A DNA stretch of 64,000 bases from NCBI GenBank assembly GCA_903813345.2, contig CAIIXF020000005.1:35963375-36027374 (forward strand). The letters are read 5' to 3'. Under the pieces are notes generated by a model. It searched no databases, was not told the origin of the DNA, and saw only the letters and a list, made by a program, of their open reading frames with translations. Positions 50,601 to 60,280 of this stretch are shown one piece after another (the first letter of the stretch is position 1; the number at the start of each line of letters is the position of its first letter). The stretch is from Owenia fusiformis (Eukaryota > Annelida > Polychaeta > Sabellida > Oweniidae). A program made the position numbers and the translations under genes.

Positions 50601-53600
50601 AAAATTAAGGGTGGACAAAATATTTACGGTATGGCTGATTCCAGCTTCTCTTGTTTTGCTACTTCAGTCATTATACCTTTGTTTTGTGAAACAAAAAAAT
50701 GTCCTGTGAATTTTGAAGTAGTCAACAAAGAATGTTTACCAGTTAGACCTACGTCCTCGATAACTGTGTTTATTACAGTTAATGGTACAAAAATCAAACC
50801 TTCTAATACCTCGAGCTACGTAACAAATGACCCGGAAACAGTCAAACTTGCAAGGTTTCATGAAGTAGCAAGTAACGCTATCTCTTCAGCTTTTCCCATT
50901 GTAGGTTTCATCGAACATCAATTCACAGCAAGCACACCTCCAGACATTTCCAGCTATTTTTATTTCCAAGTTTTCAACACCAAACCAAACAAAACTGGTT
51001 TGAATGGATTGAAAGTGGAACAGAAAGCAATAGAGGAAATTATTTATGAGGGGGTGAATATTAAACCTAATGTTGTGATCTGGTTTGATGAACGTGATAT
51101 TCTTGACCCTGTAAATGGTTTTGGAAAGGTAATTGATGGGGTCGAGAATGTTACTGAGTCTTATGACGATGTGGTTTGGTCTAACAGCAATGTTTCAAAT
51201 AAATATGTGAATAGTTTTGTGGTTAATGCATCTGGGTTCATGAGAACTGAAATGATGACTGTATCTTCGTTGCCAATAATGCTTATGACTTTATGGTTTT
51301 GCTTGTCATAACTATGAATAAATATGAATATACGCCCTATCAACAAAAATGATTTTTCAAAATGGAAAATAAATTGGGGTCGCCAAGATATAAAGAATGC
51401 ACCCTGGTAGAAACAAAGAATGTGTAGTTAAAGAAATTTAAAAGAGCGTAACTATCATGCCTTGGCCCATATCAACTCTTGAATGGTAAGAGGAAATCTT
51501 GTATGTACAGTTTAAAAAATTGCTTCAACGAAAGAACTGAATTACATGTAGATTGTAGTGACTGATTCATAAACCATAAACTACTAGTATTTAGAGATTG
51601 TATGATCGTATGTATTGTTCATACAAGAATTATTTATATCCAAATACATTATATAAATATAACATTAAAATAAATTTAATTAATAGCAAATACAAGATTA
51701 AAAATAGGTCGATGAGTACAATTGGATCAGATAAAATATATAATGTATGCATGTGTCAGTAACTGAAAATTTAACACATGTGATATTGAAATTAAGATTT
51801 TCTTTTTATCAAAAATATGCATTTGTTATTTCTAAAAAACAATGATTCCCATAACAAAAATGTAACAATAGTGCAGATGTGAGTAGAAATAATCTTGATT
51901 TGCAAAATAAAATACTTGAATATATAAAATCTCAAAGTAGTATTAAATCTGACATTATCAACTGTTAATTTTTCGATTATTTCTAAGAGAGTGGATTTCT
52001 CATAGACCATGTGTTATAAAATCATGAAAAGTGAAATATCTTTTCTTGTTTCTTGTTTCAAACAGTTACAGATTTGTTCATACTGCACACATTTTTAATG
52101 AAATAATTATAAAATTCAATAGGGTTGGATGAAAATATATTGAATAAATCTATTTATAATTTCGTTTGTCTATATTATTATTTTACCAAAGATAGTCACC
52201 TGGTGGAGAAACCGAAAACTACTGGCAACTAGATAATTGACCAATAAGGAAAACTGCCAATTTTGATTATTTGAATATTCATGAATATATTTGTTTCAAT
52301 CACCTGCACGATATCTGCTCCGCCTGGACACAATACATATGTTGTAATGGTCTAAAAGAGAGTCTAGTTTTCCTTGGTCATGGATGCCATGGTTTTCATC
52401 AAAGTCCAGCACACAGGCCTTCACTTGTACAAAGCCCTGTATGATTGGCACAATCCACCTGTCTGCTAGTGGACTCTGAAATATACATATGTTACACTTA
52501 AATATATGTTACACTGAAATATACATTTGTTACACTTAAATATATGTTACAATGAAATGTACATTTGTTTCACTTAAATATATGTTACACTGAAATGTAC
52601 ATTTGTTCCACTTAAATATACAATATGTGTTCCACTTAAATATACATGTGTTACACTTAAATATACATGTGTATGTGTTACATTTATGTAAACATGTGTC
52701 TCACTGAAATATATCAATAGTGCTAAATACAGAATATCACATTATTTTGAGTGATATCATTTTTATCGCCGAGTTGATATCAAATATCAACACGAGTGAG
52801 CGAAGGGAATGAGTGTTTATATTTGATATCTACGAGGCAATAAAATGATATCACGAGAAATTATGTGATATTGCGTTTATCCCATGATTACAATCACCTT
52901 GTGATGTTCTGATCCAATTTCCAGGATATTGGCAGACAATATAAACTAGAAATTAGAATATCAAATGAATATTTGAAACACTTTATTTGCACTGGCCATT
53001 TTGATTTGTACTTTACTCACTGCGAAGTAATATGCACTACTTTCTGTACATGATATAGTTCGTCATAAATACCATTTTTAATCGTTATTTAGCAGCCTTC
53101 TAATCAAATTATATACACAATCGTAATTCAATACACCAATGAAACTTAAAGAGAATAAATTAACGGACCTATTTTCTCAAAAGAGAATAAATTATCTGAC
53201 CCAATTTCCAACAATGTTGAGATAAACGATATCACACGCATATGAGTTTGATAAACGATTTTCTGGAAAATATCACACGAATTTCAATAATATCAGAAAT
53301 ATCAATAGCTGTTATTGTACGGATAACACATTAATCGTGGGATAAACAACATTATTCCATAGTTAGCATGATATTCATAGGATAACATGTGAAAATAAAA
53401 ACGGTATTTTTGTAATCAGTGGTAAAATATGATATTTTTGACAAATTTTCACTTAACCATAGCATACGGTTTTTTAGCCATGACATACGACGTCGTATGC
53501 GATGGTTAATGGATTTTTGCTACTTCAGACTCAAAACGAGGCTAAGTGTCAACATTGCCGGATCGTTTGGAAAATTCGAATTAAAAGACTTAATTTCCGA

Positions 53601-56600
53601 CGATTCTGATGATGACTTTAACTATGGAATAAAAAGAACATCCTATGATTTACTCGTGATATGATTTTAATCCACTCATGGTTATTGATATCTGCACTCT
53701 CTCGCTACGCTCGCTCGTGCAGATATCATATCCATTCGTGGATAAAAATCATATCACTCATAAATCATAGGATATCCTCTATATATACAATATACATGTA
53801 CATATTGAAATATTTATATTAAAGGAGAATTTAAACAAAATATTTTCTTTTTGGTAATCCATAAACAGCTCATTGGCTACTGACTTCACTCATAATGAGT
53901 ATTGTGGGTTTAGTGACATGATGCTGAATGTTCAAATGTTAAAAAATGTTGTACAAGAATGATTTAATTATTTCGCAGGAAGATAATATTTCATTGGGGA
54001 GTGGTCATATATTATTAGCGCTAACATTTAAAGATTGTTTACATATGAAGTTATAATTATAATTAGTTGCATGTCTTGGGAATTAACTGAAAAGTGATAA
54101 GCTAACAAATTTATTATTGTAGATGAATAAAACGGAAGTGTGTAAAGTAAAATGTTGTTCTGTATATTAGTCACTCAGTGTGGTGAAAGCTGCTAATCTG
54201 CCATCTATTCAAGATTTAGTTCAATTCTGAATGATTTGATATTCCCACATACACTAATATTCACTTACTGGCCATAGTATCCAATTCAAATGGGACAATT
54301 ATGTTTTCCATCTTAGTTTCCTTTTGCATTCATTCATTTGTTTTGGGTGAACATTTTTAGATGTACATGAGTCAGTCATCATTTATTCATTTAGGTATAG
54401 ATTTAGGTAGATGGGTAAACATGCAAGGAGTTTATTCAAGAAATGCCAAAATTATGCATATGGTATTGAGATTTAATCAAATTAAAGATAATTTATAGGG
54501 AATAAGCATGGTCTGAAAAAAATACAAATACCCCAATACTTGAATCGAGTAACATTTTTCGAAAATCTTATTTTTTAAAATATCTAATTCAAATAAAAGT
54601 TTTCTTCATCACCAACAAACCTGGGAAGATATGAGATCCTGTAACATGTGAAAATTCCAGAAAAATCTGGTGTCGAATTTGTCTCTTATGTTGGTGGGTT
54701 GTGTATAGGTGTCACTGTGTTGACGCTGCACAGTATTGGTGAGATCACCCCCTGGTGAGTAGTAAAAGGAGTTATTGTCCGCAAACATTTTCTCGAGTTC
54801 CTGCAAATATGTTGTGTTTTATTTGATTACATTAATGGGGAAACAGTAACACAGGATAACAGTCATCCGATAAACCATTCATAAGGAACGGACACATAAA
54901 AACAAATAACATAATCATTACTAATAAGCCAAATGGGTTGCTCATGAGCACCAAATGCAAGGTATAGTAGAGTGAACATATTAAATGCTAATGAAGGAAA
55001 ACAATACACAAAAAGATAAGTGGTTAAAACATTTTATCCTGAAGTGGATACTGACTAACTTAATTTATTACAGCAAATATTTTGTGACAAATCTAACATT
55101 TTTCAAAATATTGAACGTCCTACCTCTAATATCTTCCTTTCTAGTCTATCTTTGTCTTTAGAATCCTTCTGTAATTCAAAATAATATATTTGTTGAAAAG
55201 CCAATGAATCGCTGCTTTGTTGAGGGTTTCAGACTAGTTTATTGTTTTAATTACAAAATTCAATGCATAGAAAATAATTTATTCAAGTTGTCTGCAGCGT
55301 ATGCATATAATCTTTTCAACTTGTTTCATTTGACAATTGTCATTAAAAAAACTTGTTACAGATCTGAGTTTTTTATTTCTAATATGAACATTTTTCAAGT
55401 ATGTGCTAGATTTCCAAAGTATTTCATATCCGAAATCTGAGCATTCAAGGAAATTCCTCAAACTATATAAGGAGTGGCAGTATGTCATCTTGAATGACAC
55501 GATTAAGAGGCAATAAAAGATATATAAGTGACTGAGTTTTTATTTCTTCCCCATACTTGAAATTGTAAATTATTTCAATCATCGGGATTATTTTACAATG
55601 ATCCAAAGTGAAAAACCTATTTTGTATATGCCATGTTCTCTTGTATCATAACAATCTTGTGGACATTATGCAAAAAAGGTGATTTGAGCAGTCCCCTTTT
55701 ACTTTATGCGTATACACTGTTTGTGTCACCATATTTATGAAATCAGTCTTTTGATTAAAAAGTGACTTCTACTTAAGATTGACAGAGTAGAAAAAAAACT
55801 AGAAAGCAGCAACTCCACGAAGATGCAAATCCTACCGAGCAAAATATGTTTTGATAAATAAGAACTTCTTTGTCCCTAGGTATCAGCATATAAATTTTGA
55901 ACCAACTTTGTCCCTAGGTATCAGCATATAAATTTTGAACCAACTTTGTCCCTAGGTATCAGCATATAAATTTTGAACCAACTTTGTCCCTAGGTATCAG
56001 CATATAAATTTTGAACCAACTTTGTCCCTAGGTATCAGCATATAAATTTTGAACCAACTTTGTCCCTAGGTATCAGCATATAAATTTTGAGCCAAATCTG
56101 TCCACCAGTATTTGAGTTATGGCAGATAATGGCTAAAAATGGCCATTTTGAAATTAAGTGACCATCTTGAAAATCTCTTCTTAAGCAAAGCTCCTTTGTC
56201 CCTAGGCATAAGCTTATAAAATAAGAAGCAAACCCTTTGACTAGTATTTAAGTTATCAAAGATAAATGGCAGACACTTTAAATTGAGCAGCCATATTGAA
56301 AATCCTTCTGGGGATAAGAAGCAAACCCTTTGACTAGTATTTAAGTTATCAAAGATAAATGGCAGACACTTTAAATCGAGCAGCCATATTGAAAATCCTT
56401 CTGAGGCAGAGGTCCTACCACTATAAAGCATAAGCCTATAAAATTTGAATAAAATTTGTAAAGCAGTATTTGAGTTATCATCCAAACAGATGGATGAACA
56501 AACAGACAGATGGGTTTTCCATATATCCCTCGAACTTCGTTCGGTAGGGTAAAAATAAACATGGACCTTTCAAAGTGATGTGATCCACAAACAAGTCAAA

Positions 56601-59600
56601 AATTAAACCTATTCTGTCAATCTTAAAACCTTGTTCCGAAACATTTTTTTCAATTTCATAATCATACCTTCTTTGGCTTCACATTTTCGGCTACATTTTT
56701 TATCTGGTTCCAAGTCTTCTGTACTGACATAGGTTGACCTTTCTGCACTATTTTCTCTGTGGGTTTGATTCCAAAATGATGTTTTGCGCATCTCTACAAG
56801 AAACATACAATGAGTTAATAAAGTCAAGTTACGAATGATAGAACCACATGGATAGAAATCAAAGTACAATATCAGAACTTCATGAAATTAAAATTATCTG
56901 TTTAATATTGATTTCATGGATTAACACAAATACCCCCTTTCTTTGACTGAATGGAAGAATATGATGGAGTAGATCTAACAATGACTCCAAATTAAATTAT
57001 AGCCTCAAATGTAAAGCTGTTTTTCTAGTTTGTATATCATATTAGAGTCATGGTAAAGACCTATGGCAAATACTTCACCTTATTTTCCACTGACAAATAT
57101 CCCCAACACTGAAGCAATTTTGATCTCTTTTTACAATGATCAGAGAAATCAGCGGTCGTATATTTTGCCATAAATCAAAGAAACCATTGACTTCAAAATG
57201 TCACCTCCACAACGTTAGGATACTACATGTTATACTACTTACCTCTAGATCAAGGTTAGGGGTGGGATCTGTTGTCAATGGTAACAGGGCAATCTTTGTG
57301 ATCCTATACACCATATGATCGAGAACTTTACCAACTTCGACCTGGTCTCGTATTAGTAACAGTCTTTTGGTATTTTCTACAAAATCAAAATAATAAAATG
57401 TTTTAACGTTGCAAAATTGAATGTGGAAATGTATGTAGTGTAGTGATAAAAACATTATGGCATTTATAGGAAAAGTAACATTTTTGGTAACCATGTAAAC
57501 CAGTATAACAAAGATTTGTTTCTAAAACCTGTCCTATAAGTAGCAAGGGTTCGCCCTTATGAGACTATGAGTAGGATATGTGGAACTATGGAGGTTCTCC
57601 TTCCAAGCAGGAAAAGAAACATTACAAACCAAATTATTCTGAATATGCACGATTAGCACTAATCACTTAATTCTTATTATGAATTGGGGATCTTTCCTGC
57701 CATCATCTTTTGTAAATATTTTAATAATTTGGAGTAGCTACATTACATGTACGTACATGGATTACTAAGGGTGAAATAAATAATCAAATTTGAGGAAAAA
57801 TTCAAATAGAAAGTGATAATTCGGATATTTGTATAGGGGAAAGTAACTCAAATCAAACATAAATTACACAAAACAAACAATTTTTTTATTCACATGTCAT
57901 ATTATTAATCATATTTTACTAGCATAGAACACCTTCCTAATCAGACTGGCATTATCATTATCAGTTCATTTCTGAATATTTGGTTCTGACTGGGGATAAG
58001 CTGGCTGATTATTTGCCATGAGAATTTACTATTCATTTGTCGGTATTGATAAATAACCCATCAATTTTTGAAATCTAAAAATGCAATGAAATATATATAC
58101 ATGCACATAAATATACAGAATATGTATTCAAATCTAAAATGCATTTACCTTGTTGAACTTGAATTTTTCCAATGATGCCATGCACCTTCCCAAGACAGAC
58201 AGGATTCCAGGCTGAACATATATCTCCACCTAAAACAATCATAAGACATTATAATGCATTTTTTGTTCATCCCAAAAAGCCGAGAAGGCTGTCCTCTAAA
58301 TTAACATAAAGTGAGATTAATTATAAAATCCTTGGAAGAAATATCATACTTTCCTCCAAATCTAGCCTTGCCCAAGTCGGTCTCTTTTACTTATCGACTT
58401 GGGCAAGGCTACTCCAAATCTAAAAATTAAGTTACGCTATTTTTAAGATTTAAGATGAACACTTGCATTTTGACTGAATTGAATTCTTTCTATATATTCA
58501 TGAAAATAAAGATAAGATAGTACTTTAATGTTCCGTATCTCCTTCTTGAGTAATGGTCAATTACAATAAAAAAACATGCATAGTCCATAAAACATAATGT
58601 ATAATATATATGTAAAAGTATACAATTGGGATAATGCATAAATTATGCAAAACATAGAGCTGGCATCAAATGTCGGAATGGTCGATTGTCAGTCGAATGC
58701 TCTCTGCGACACCCATGTCGACACAACGCCTCTTGATTGACAGTCGGAACTCACATCATAATAAGCTATTTCCCTATGAATTAAAATCTTTGTTACTACC
58801 TGCTGTATGGTGTATTTTAGTGAAGTTTTACCGCCTACAATTTTCTTTTTTGTTTTGATCGACTTCCTGCTCTAGAATTAGGTCTCGGGGCCCCTCGAGA
58901 TTTATTTTCAATGGCTGCCCGGAAATAACTATAGAAATCGAAGTTTTATGTCTATTTATTGCTTTTTCGTCAAAGTCTGATACTTGAACATGGTTTACCT
59001 GTAAGTTAAATATAAAACATACAACTGAGGATGACTATTGTGCATCGTATTGCTAATTACAAGCCTAGAAAATCTAAAATTCAGACGGATTTTCTTCAAA
59101 ATTTTTTTCATTTTTCAAATATCATTGGACCCGACAATGACGATATCGTTGTCGATCGAGAGCTCCGACATGTCAACATTAAAATCCTATTCAATGCCAG
59201 CTCTAGCAAAACATCATTAAAATTTAAAGCAATTAGTATCTAGATTAAATTGCTTATTTACTTGGCATCAACTTTCTTTGGAACCATTAAAGCAAATCAT
59301 TTTTATTTTTCAGTATGAGTGTCAACATTAAGGTTATTAAGAATTCACCCCATAGAATCATTAGTTCATTGTCTTGGCTCATAAGTAAATAACTAAATAG
59401 CAGATTGTTATTAAACTGTTTTTTTTTAAATTGTTCTTTAACCTGTTTTATATCAAAATTGTTTATATCGGCTATTGAGCATATCTACTTCCACAACCAG
59501 CAACCAGGTATTACCGTAGCACACTAAATAACATAAGGGCTGAATATGGAGACTCCCATTAATATATACATGTATTGCCATCATTTTAGAAAGCACAATT

Positions 59601-60280
59601 TTGAACTTCAAAAACAAAATACTTTTACTCATAAAACTAGTATTGGGACTTTGAACAATGTCAAAGTCTTTTTGAATGAATAATTTATTGAGGTTAGATT
59701 TTTCTGTCAGTCATGCATGCTACAAACTCATGTTTTGCAGTTTGATGGGACATCACCATTACAATATCCAGAACTGTAGCCCTGTGCCTGAATAACCCCC
59801 TCATACTAAAGATGACAAGGAATAACAAACCATATAGCAAGTTCCTTGATAGCCTGGAGCCCGGCCTGGAGCCACTCATGAGCGTTATTGTAACCGTATA
59901 CATGTACTATCTGGACCCTATCAATTAGAATGACTTTAAAGCTGGCATTATTCAATGAGATTCAAAGCGAACATGAATTATTCCAAGCTCAGTTACTCCC
60001 CTTTATAAAGGCGACACCCCTTTTGAGTCAAGCATTCAAACTTTATACCATGATTGGTCAGATTCAAATTTTCATGAGAATTAGCTCACTGGAATGATCA
60101 GGTAGTGACAAAAAGTATGACAGAATGCTTTGACAGCTTGTGAAAAATATTTTTTCTTGAAAAAAAAATACAAAAATATTTACCTGTTTTGGGATCCAAT
60201 AATCCACTCCTTCTGTCACACCAAAGTGCATGATCTCCATCTTGCAATATATAGTGATCTTCAGATTCAAATAATTCCAT
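44529..60280 (-). CDS. INPP5F: INPP5F/SAC2 homolog, 5' part (nine exons, 3' end not found)
   Basis: Join on the minus strand: 60280-60184, 58229-58149, 57376-57243, 56793-56668, 55168-55124, 54800-54621, 52475-52304, 46118-46051, 44640-44529. Every border is GT-AG, phases agree throughout, and the 1015 nt give 338 uninterrupted residues. The N-terminus MELFESEDHYILQDG and later stretches (AWNPVCLG, RITKIALLPL, KHHFGIKPTEKI, NSFYYSPGGDLTNTVQRQ, RFFWNFHMLQDL, VPIIQGFVQV, SRRSRYRAGTRYKRRG, NYVETEQ, VQVRGSVPVYWSQTGSKYRP) follow vertebrate INPP5F in order and spacing. INPP5F/Sac2 is a cytosolic, endosome-associated phosphatase that removes the 4-phosphate of PI4P; its Sac domain uses a Cys-x5-Arg-Thr loop. 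That loop and the C-terminal hSac2 region are not in these exons, and I found no further exon below 44529. The remainder lies either in exons I missed or beyond a very long intron. Introns 1, 4, 6 and 7 are rich in repeats; intron 7 contains another gene on the opposite strand. Confidence 0.9.
45001..45191. mobile_element. MITE with CAGGGCCGTAGCCAG ends
   Basis: Begins CAGGGCCGTAGCCAGGGGG and ends AAGCTGGCTACAGGCCTG (near-inverted 15-bp termini). Related to 41441-41656. Target duplication not clear. Lies in INPP5F intron 8. Confidence 0.68.
46051..46118 (-). CDS. INPP5F: INPP5F exon 8
   Basis: 68 nt, phase 1 in, phase 0 out, acceptor TTGTTCCAG, donor GTTGAT. Encodes GTRYKRRGLDADGHCANYVE followed by TEQ, the highly conserved GxRYxRRGxDxxGxxANYVETEQ block of Sac phosphatases. 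It is separated from exon 7 by a 6.2-kb intron that contains a nested gene. Confidence 0.92.
46358..47354. mobile_element. Mariner-type foldback element (997 bp)
   Basis: Termini TACAGGGTGACCGGAAAAAA and its reverse complement, flanked by TA on both sides (46356-46357 and 47355-47356), as in Tc1/mariner elements. The inverted similarity is not limited to the ends: about 46358-46775 pairs with about 46945-47354, giving arms of roughly 400 bp. Each arm carries a copy of the 3' end of a transposase gene; the right arm reads (plus strand, 46992-47189) NPPDFFLWGNLKDNVYQNNP and so on, a mariner-like C-terminus. The catalytic DDE/D core is absent, so it is non-autonomous. It lies in INPP5F intron 7. 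Confidence 0.88.
46992..47189 (+). pseudogene. Mariner-type transposase C-terminal fragment
   Basis: Reads PPDFFLWGNLKDNVYQNNP, ETIADLK and RVFAKC up to a stop, matching the tail of mariner-like transposases (PxDFFLWGxLKxxVY). An inverted, diverged copy is in the left arm of the same element. Only the last about 65 residues exist. Confidence 0.75.
48606..51311 (+). CDS. Secreted somatomedin B protein with 33 Ser-Gly repeats, nested in INPP5F intron 7
   Basis: Intact intronless ORF of 901 residues. Residues 1-18 (MAKIALLFVLTSICFLVT) look like a signal peptide. An acidic, Asn-rich stretch ends in RMKR (125-128), a furin-type site. Residues 148-184 are a somatomedin B domain with its eight Cys (148, 152, 165, 167, 171, 177, 178, 184; SCTGRC, CQCDTDC, YGDCC). 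Residues 198-428 are 33 seven-residue repeats, consensus SSGENIE. Residues 440-700 are Cys-rich and contain MYCALCNN (510-517), a box I associate with ectodomains of lophotrochozoan receptor-like proteins. No seven-helix domain follows; the C-terminus ends in a short hydrophobic tail (SSLPIMLMTLWFCLS), which fits a GPI signal or a plain secreted end. AATAAA follows at about 51317. It lies antisense inside INPP5F intron 7. Function unknown; a cell-surface or matrix adhesion role is inferred. Confidence 0.85.
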   Translation: MAKIALLFVLTSICFLVTQKIMKMNESDLEMTKHMTDTKEVARKDVTGEDEVDNTANHTASDKNDKYDYMFMYDKAPISLMEKIINDFNREHEEYLIAKTRNEQINKDDMAGNENNKNNNNDDERMKRDTSGNPILEDCEDNKTKRSCTGRCNMKQNIDLNKFYCQCDTDCEKYGDCCKDVHICDNKEVGPTETTEESSGENIESSGENIESNGENIESSGEKIESSGENIESSRENIESSGENIESSGENIESSGEYIVSKGENIESSGEYIKSSGEYIESSGENIESSRENIGSSGETIEFNGENIEFNGENIESNGENIESSGESIESSGENIESNAENIESGGENIESSGENIESSGEYIESSRENIESSGEYIESSGENIESSGENIESSGEYIKSSGEYIESSGEYIESSGENIESSRENIDTPYLPQKKEKKMEEIPQSADKYSCIETEKGTSYFLYQSCDPTYTNTKTILQCLATPHPDNTNKHSLLITPVYGKKQQHYRNMYCALCNNEIQTDLKFWSSEVVCGNLMKDRIRTSYEKHAINIESIFRLFSEDGCTHHYKLTETEKYISGPRECMETLDCDFCPVCKDKGFDPMKSNKGIFYNTYCAKASGFDGKLGCNISSTDLFDPLTDYFLSKKVFSFTVLADFSQGDPFHPSIKIKGGQNIYGMADSSFSCFATSVIIPLFCETKKCPVNFEVVNKECLPVRPTSSITVFITVNGTKIKPSNTSSYVTNDPETVKLARFHEVASNAISSAFPIVGFIEHQFTASTPPDISSYFYFQVFNTKPNKTGLNGLKVEQKAIEEIIYEGVNIKPNVVIWFDERDILDPVNGFGKVIDGVENVTESYDDVVWSNSNVSNKYVNSFVVNASGFMRTEMMTVSSLPIMLMTLWFCLS
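49197..49889 (+). repeat. 21-bp coding minisatellite, 33 copies (SSGENIE)
   Basis: Exactly 33 in-frame 21-bp units (693 bp), consensus GAGTCCAGTGGAGAAAACAT plus T in another phase. Variants change Asn to Tyr (SSGEYIE), Gly to Arg (SSRENIE) or Ser to Asn. Units 11-14 and 29-33 share the order GEYIK, GEYIE, GENIE, SREN, which indicates a higher-order duplication. No unit carries a frameshift, so coding selection is likely. Confidence 0.97.
51876..52240. repeat. Diverged copy of the 24.5-kb inverted-repeat element
   Basis: Shares GTGAGTAGAAATAATCTTGA and CACCTGGTGGAGAAACC with the reverse complement of 24563-24995. Lies in INPP5F intron 7 just downstream of exon 7 in gene direction. Confidence 0.45.
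52304..52475 (-). CDS. INPP5F: INPP5F exon 7
   Basis: 172 nt, phase 0 in, phase 1 out, donor GTGATT. Encodes WIVPIIQGFVQVKACVLDFD through ICIVSRRSRYRA; the IIQGFVQ and SRRSRxRAG motifs are Sac hallmarks. Its acceptor TATATTTCAG is the first unit of a minisatellite that repeats similar acceptor-like sequence for about 230 bp upstream. Confidence 0.92.
52476..52712 (-). repeat. 38-bp minisatellite abutting the exon 7 acceptor of INPP5F
   Basis: Plus-strand unit CTGAAATATACATTTGTTAC plus ACTTAAATATATGTTACA. On the gene strand several units carry ATTTCAG, a copy of the real 3' splice site TATATTTCAG at the array's edge. Confidence 0.85.
52735..53773. repeat. About 1-kb element bounded by two large hairpins
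   Basis: Left palindrome: arms 52751-52785 and 52821-52854 (GTGATATCATTTTTATCGCC). Right palindrome: 53640-53773, arms about 58 bp starting ATCCTATGATTTACTCGTGA. Both loops carry GAGCGAAGG/CTCGCTACGCTCGCTC motifs. Between them 53419-53664 is an 81-codon ORF ending in an acidic ISDDSDDDF patch, of unknown nature. Lies in INPP5F intron 6. Confidence 0.6.
54621..54800 (-). CDS. INPP5F: INPP5F exon 6
   Basis: 180 nt, phase 0 to 0, acceptor TTTGCAG, donor GTTTGT. Encodes ELEKMFADNNSFYYSPGGDL, TNTVQRQ and RFFWNFHMLQDL. The FYYS-x3-DLTN-x-VQRQ and RFFWN signatures are typical of Sac-domain phosphatases. Confidence 0.92.
55124..55168 (-). CDS. INPP5F: INPP5F exon 5 (15-codon microexon)
   Basis: 45 nt, phase 0 to 0, acceptor GAATTACAG, donor GTAGGA. 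Encodes KDSKDKDRLERKILE, the charged helix just before the ELxKMF motif in the family. Although tiny, it joins exons 4 and 6 without disturbing the frame and matches the expected peptide. Confidence 0.82.
55869..56096 (+). repeat. 38-bp minisatellite, 6 copies
   Basis: Units start at 55869, 55907, 55945, 55983, 56021 and 56059; the first five are identical or nearly so, which points to recent expansion. Confidence 0.95.
55869..56560 (-). mobile_element. GAACGAAGTTCG-family element with 38-bp array
   Basis: Minus-strand start near 56555 (ACCGAACGAAGTTCGAGGGA), then ATAACTCAAATACTGCTTTA, a repeated block of about 92 bp (56222-56403), and six perfect or near-perfect 38-bp units at 55869-56096 (TTTGTCCCTAGGTATCAGCA on the plus strand). 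Same family as 63154-63968. Lies in INPP5F intron 4. Confidence 0.6.
56668..56793 (-). CDS. INPP5F: INPP5F exon 4
   Basis: 126 nt, phase 0 to 0, acceptor CTTGTAG, donor GTATGA. Encodes RCAKHHFGIKPTEKI followed by a basic segment ending ENVKPKK, corresponding to the family's CKKHHFGI region. Confidence 0.88.
57243..57376 (-). CDS. INPP5F: INPP5F exon 3
   Basis: 134 nt, enters in phase 1 and ends in phase 0, acceptor TTTTGTAG, donor GTAAGT (consensus). Encodes the LLLIRDQVEVGKV and VYRITKIALLPL segments of the Sac N-terminal subdomain, ending NLDLE. Confidence 0.9.
58149..58229 (-). CDS. INPP5F: INPP5F exon 2
   Basis: 81 nt, phase 1 to phase 1, acceptor TTTTAG and donor GTAAATG. Encodes GDICSAWNPVCLGKVHGIIG and KIQVQQ, matching the family's AWNP-x-CLG-x-V-x-G-x-IGKIQ block near the start of the Sac domain. 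Confidence 0.9.
60184..60280 (-). CDS. INPP5F: INPP5F exon 1 (start codon)
   Basis: 97 nt, ATG at 60280-60278, ending in phase 1 at donor CAG|GTAAAT. Encodes MELFESEDHYILQDGDHALW and then CDRRSGLLDPKT. The first Met is the family's usual start, and upstream sequence is the short divergent promoter region. Confidence 0.9.

Noticed and set aside
56117-56485. 122-codon minus-strand ORF
   Set aside because: It lies wholly in the repeat element and repeats itself because of the 92-bp duplication.
58650-59250. CpG-richer patch with ORFs of 60-70 codons in INPP5F intron 1
   Set aside because: Looks like a decayed element rather than a gene: no splice partners, no domain, and no clear termini, so I did not list it.
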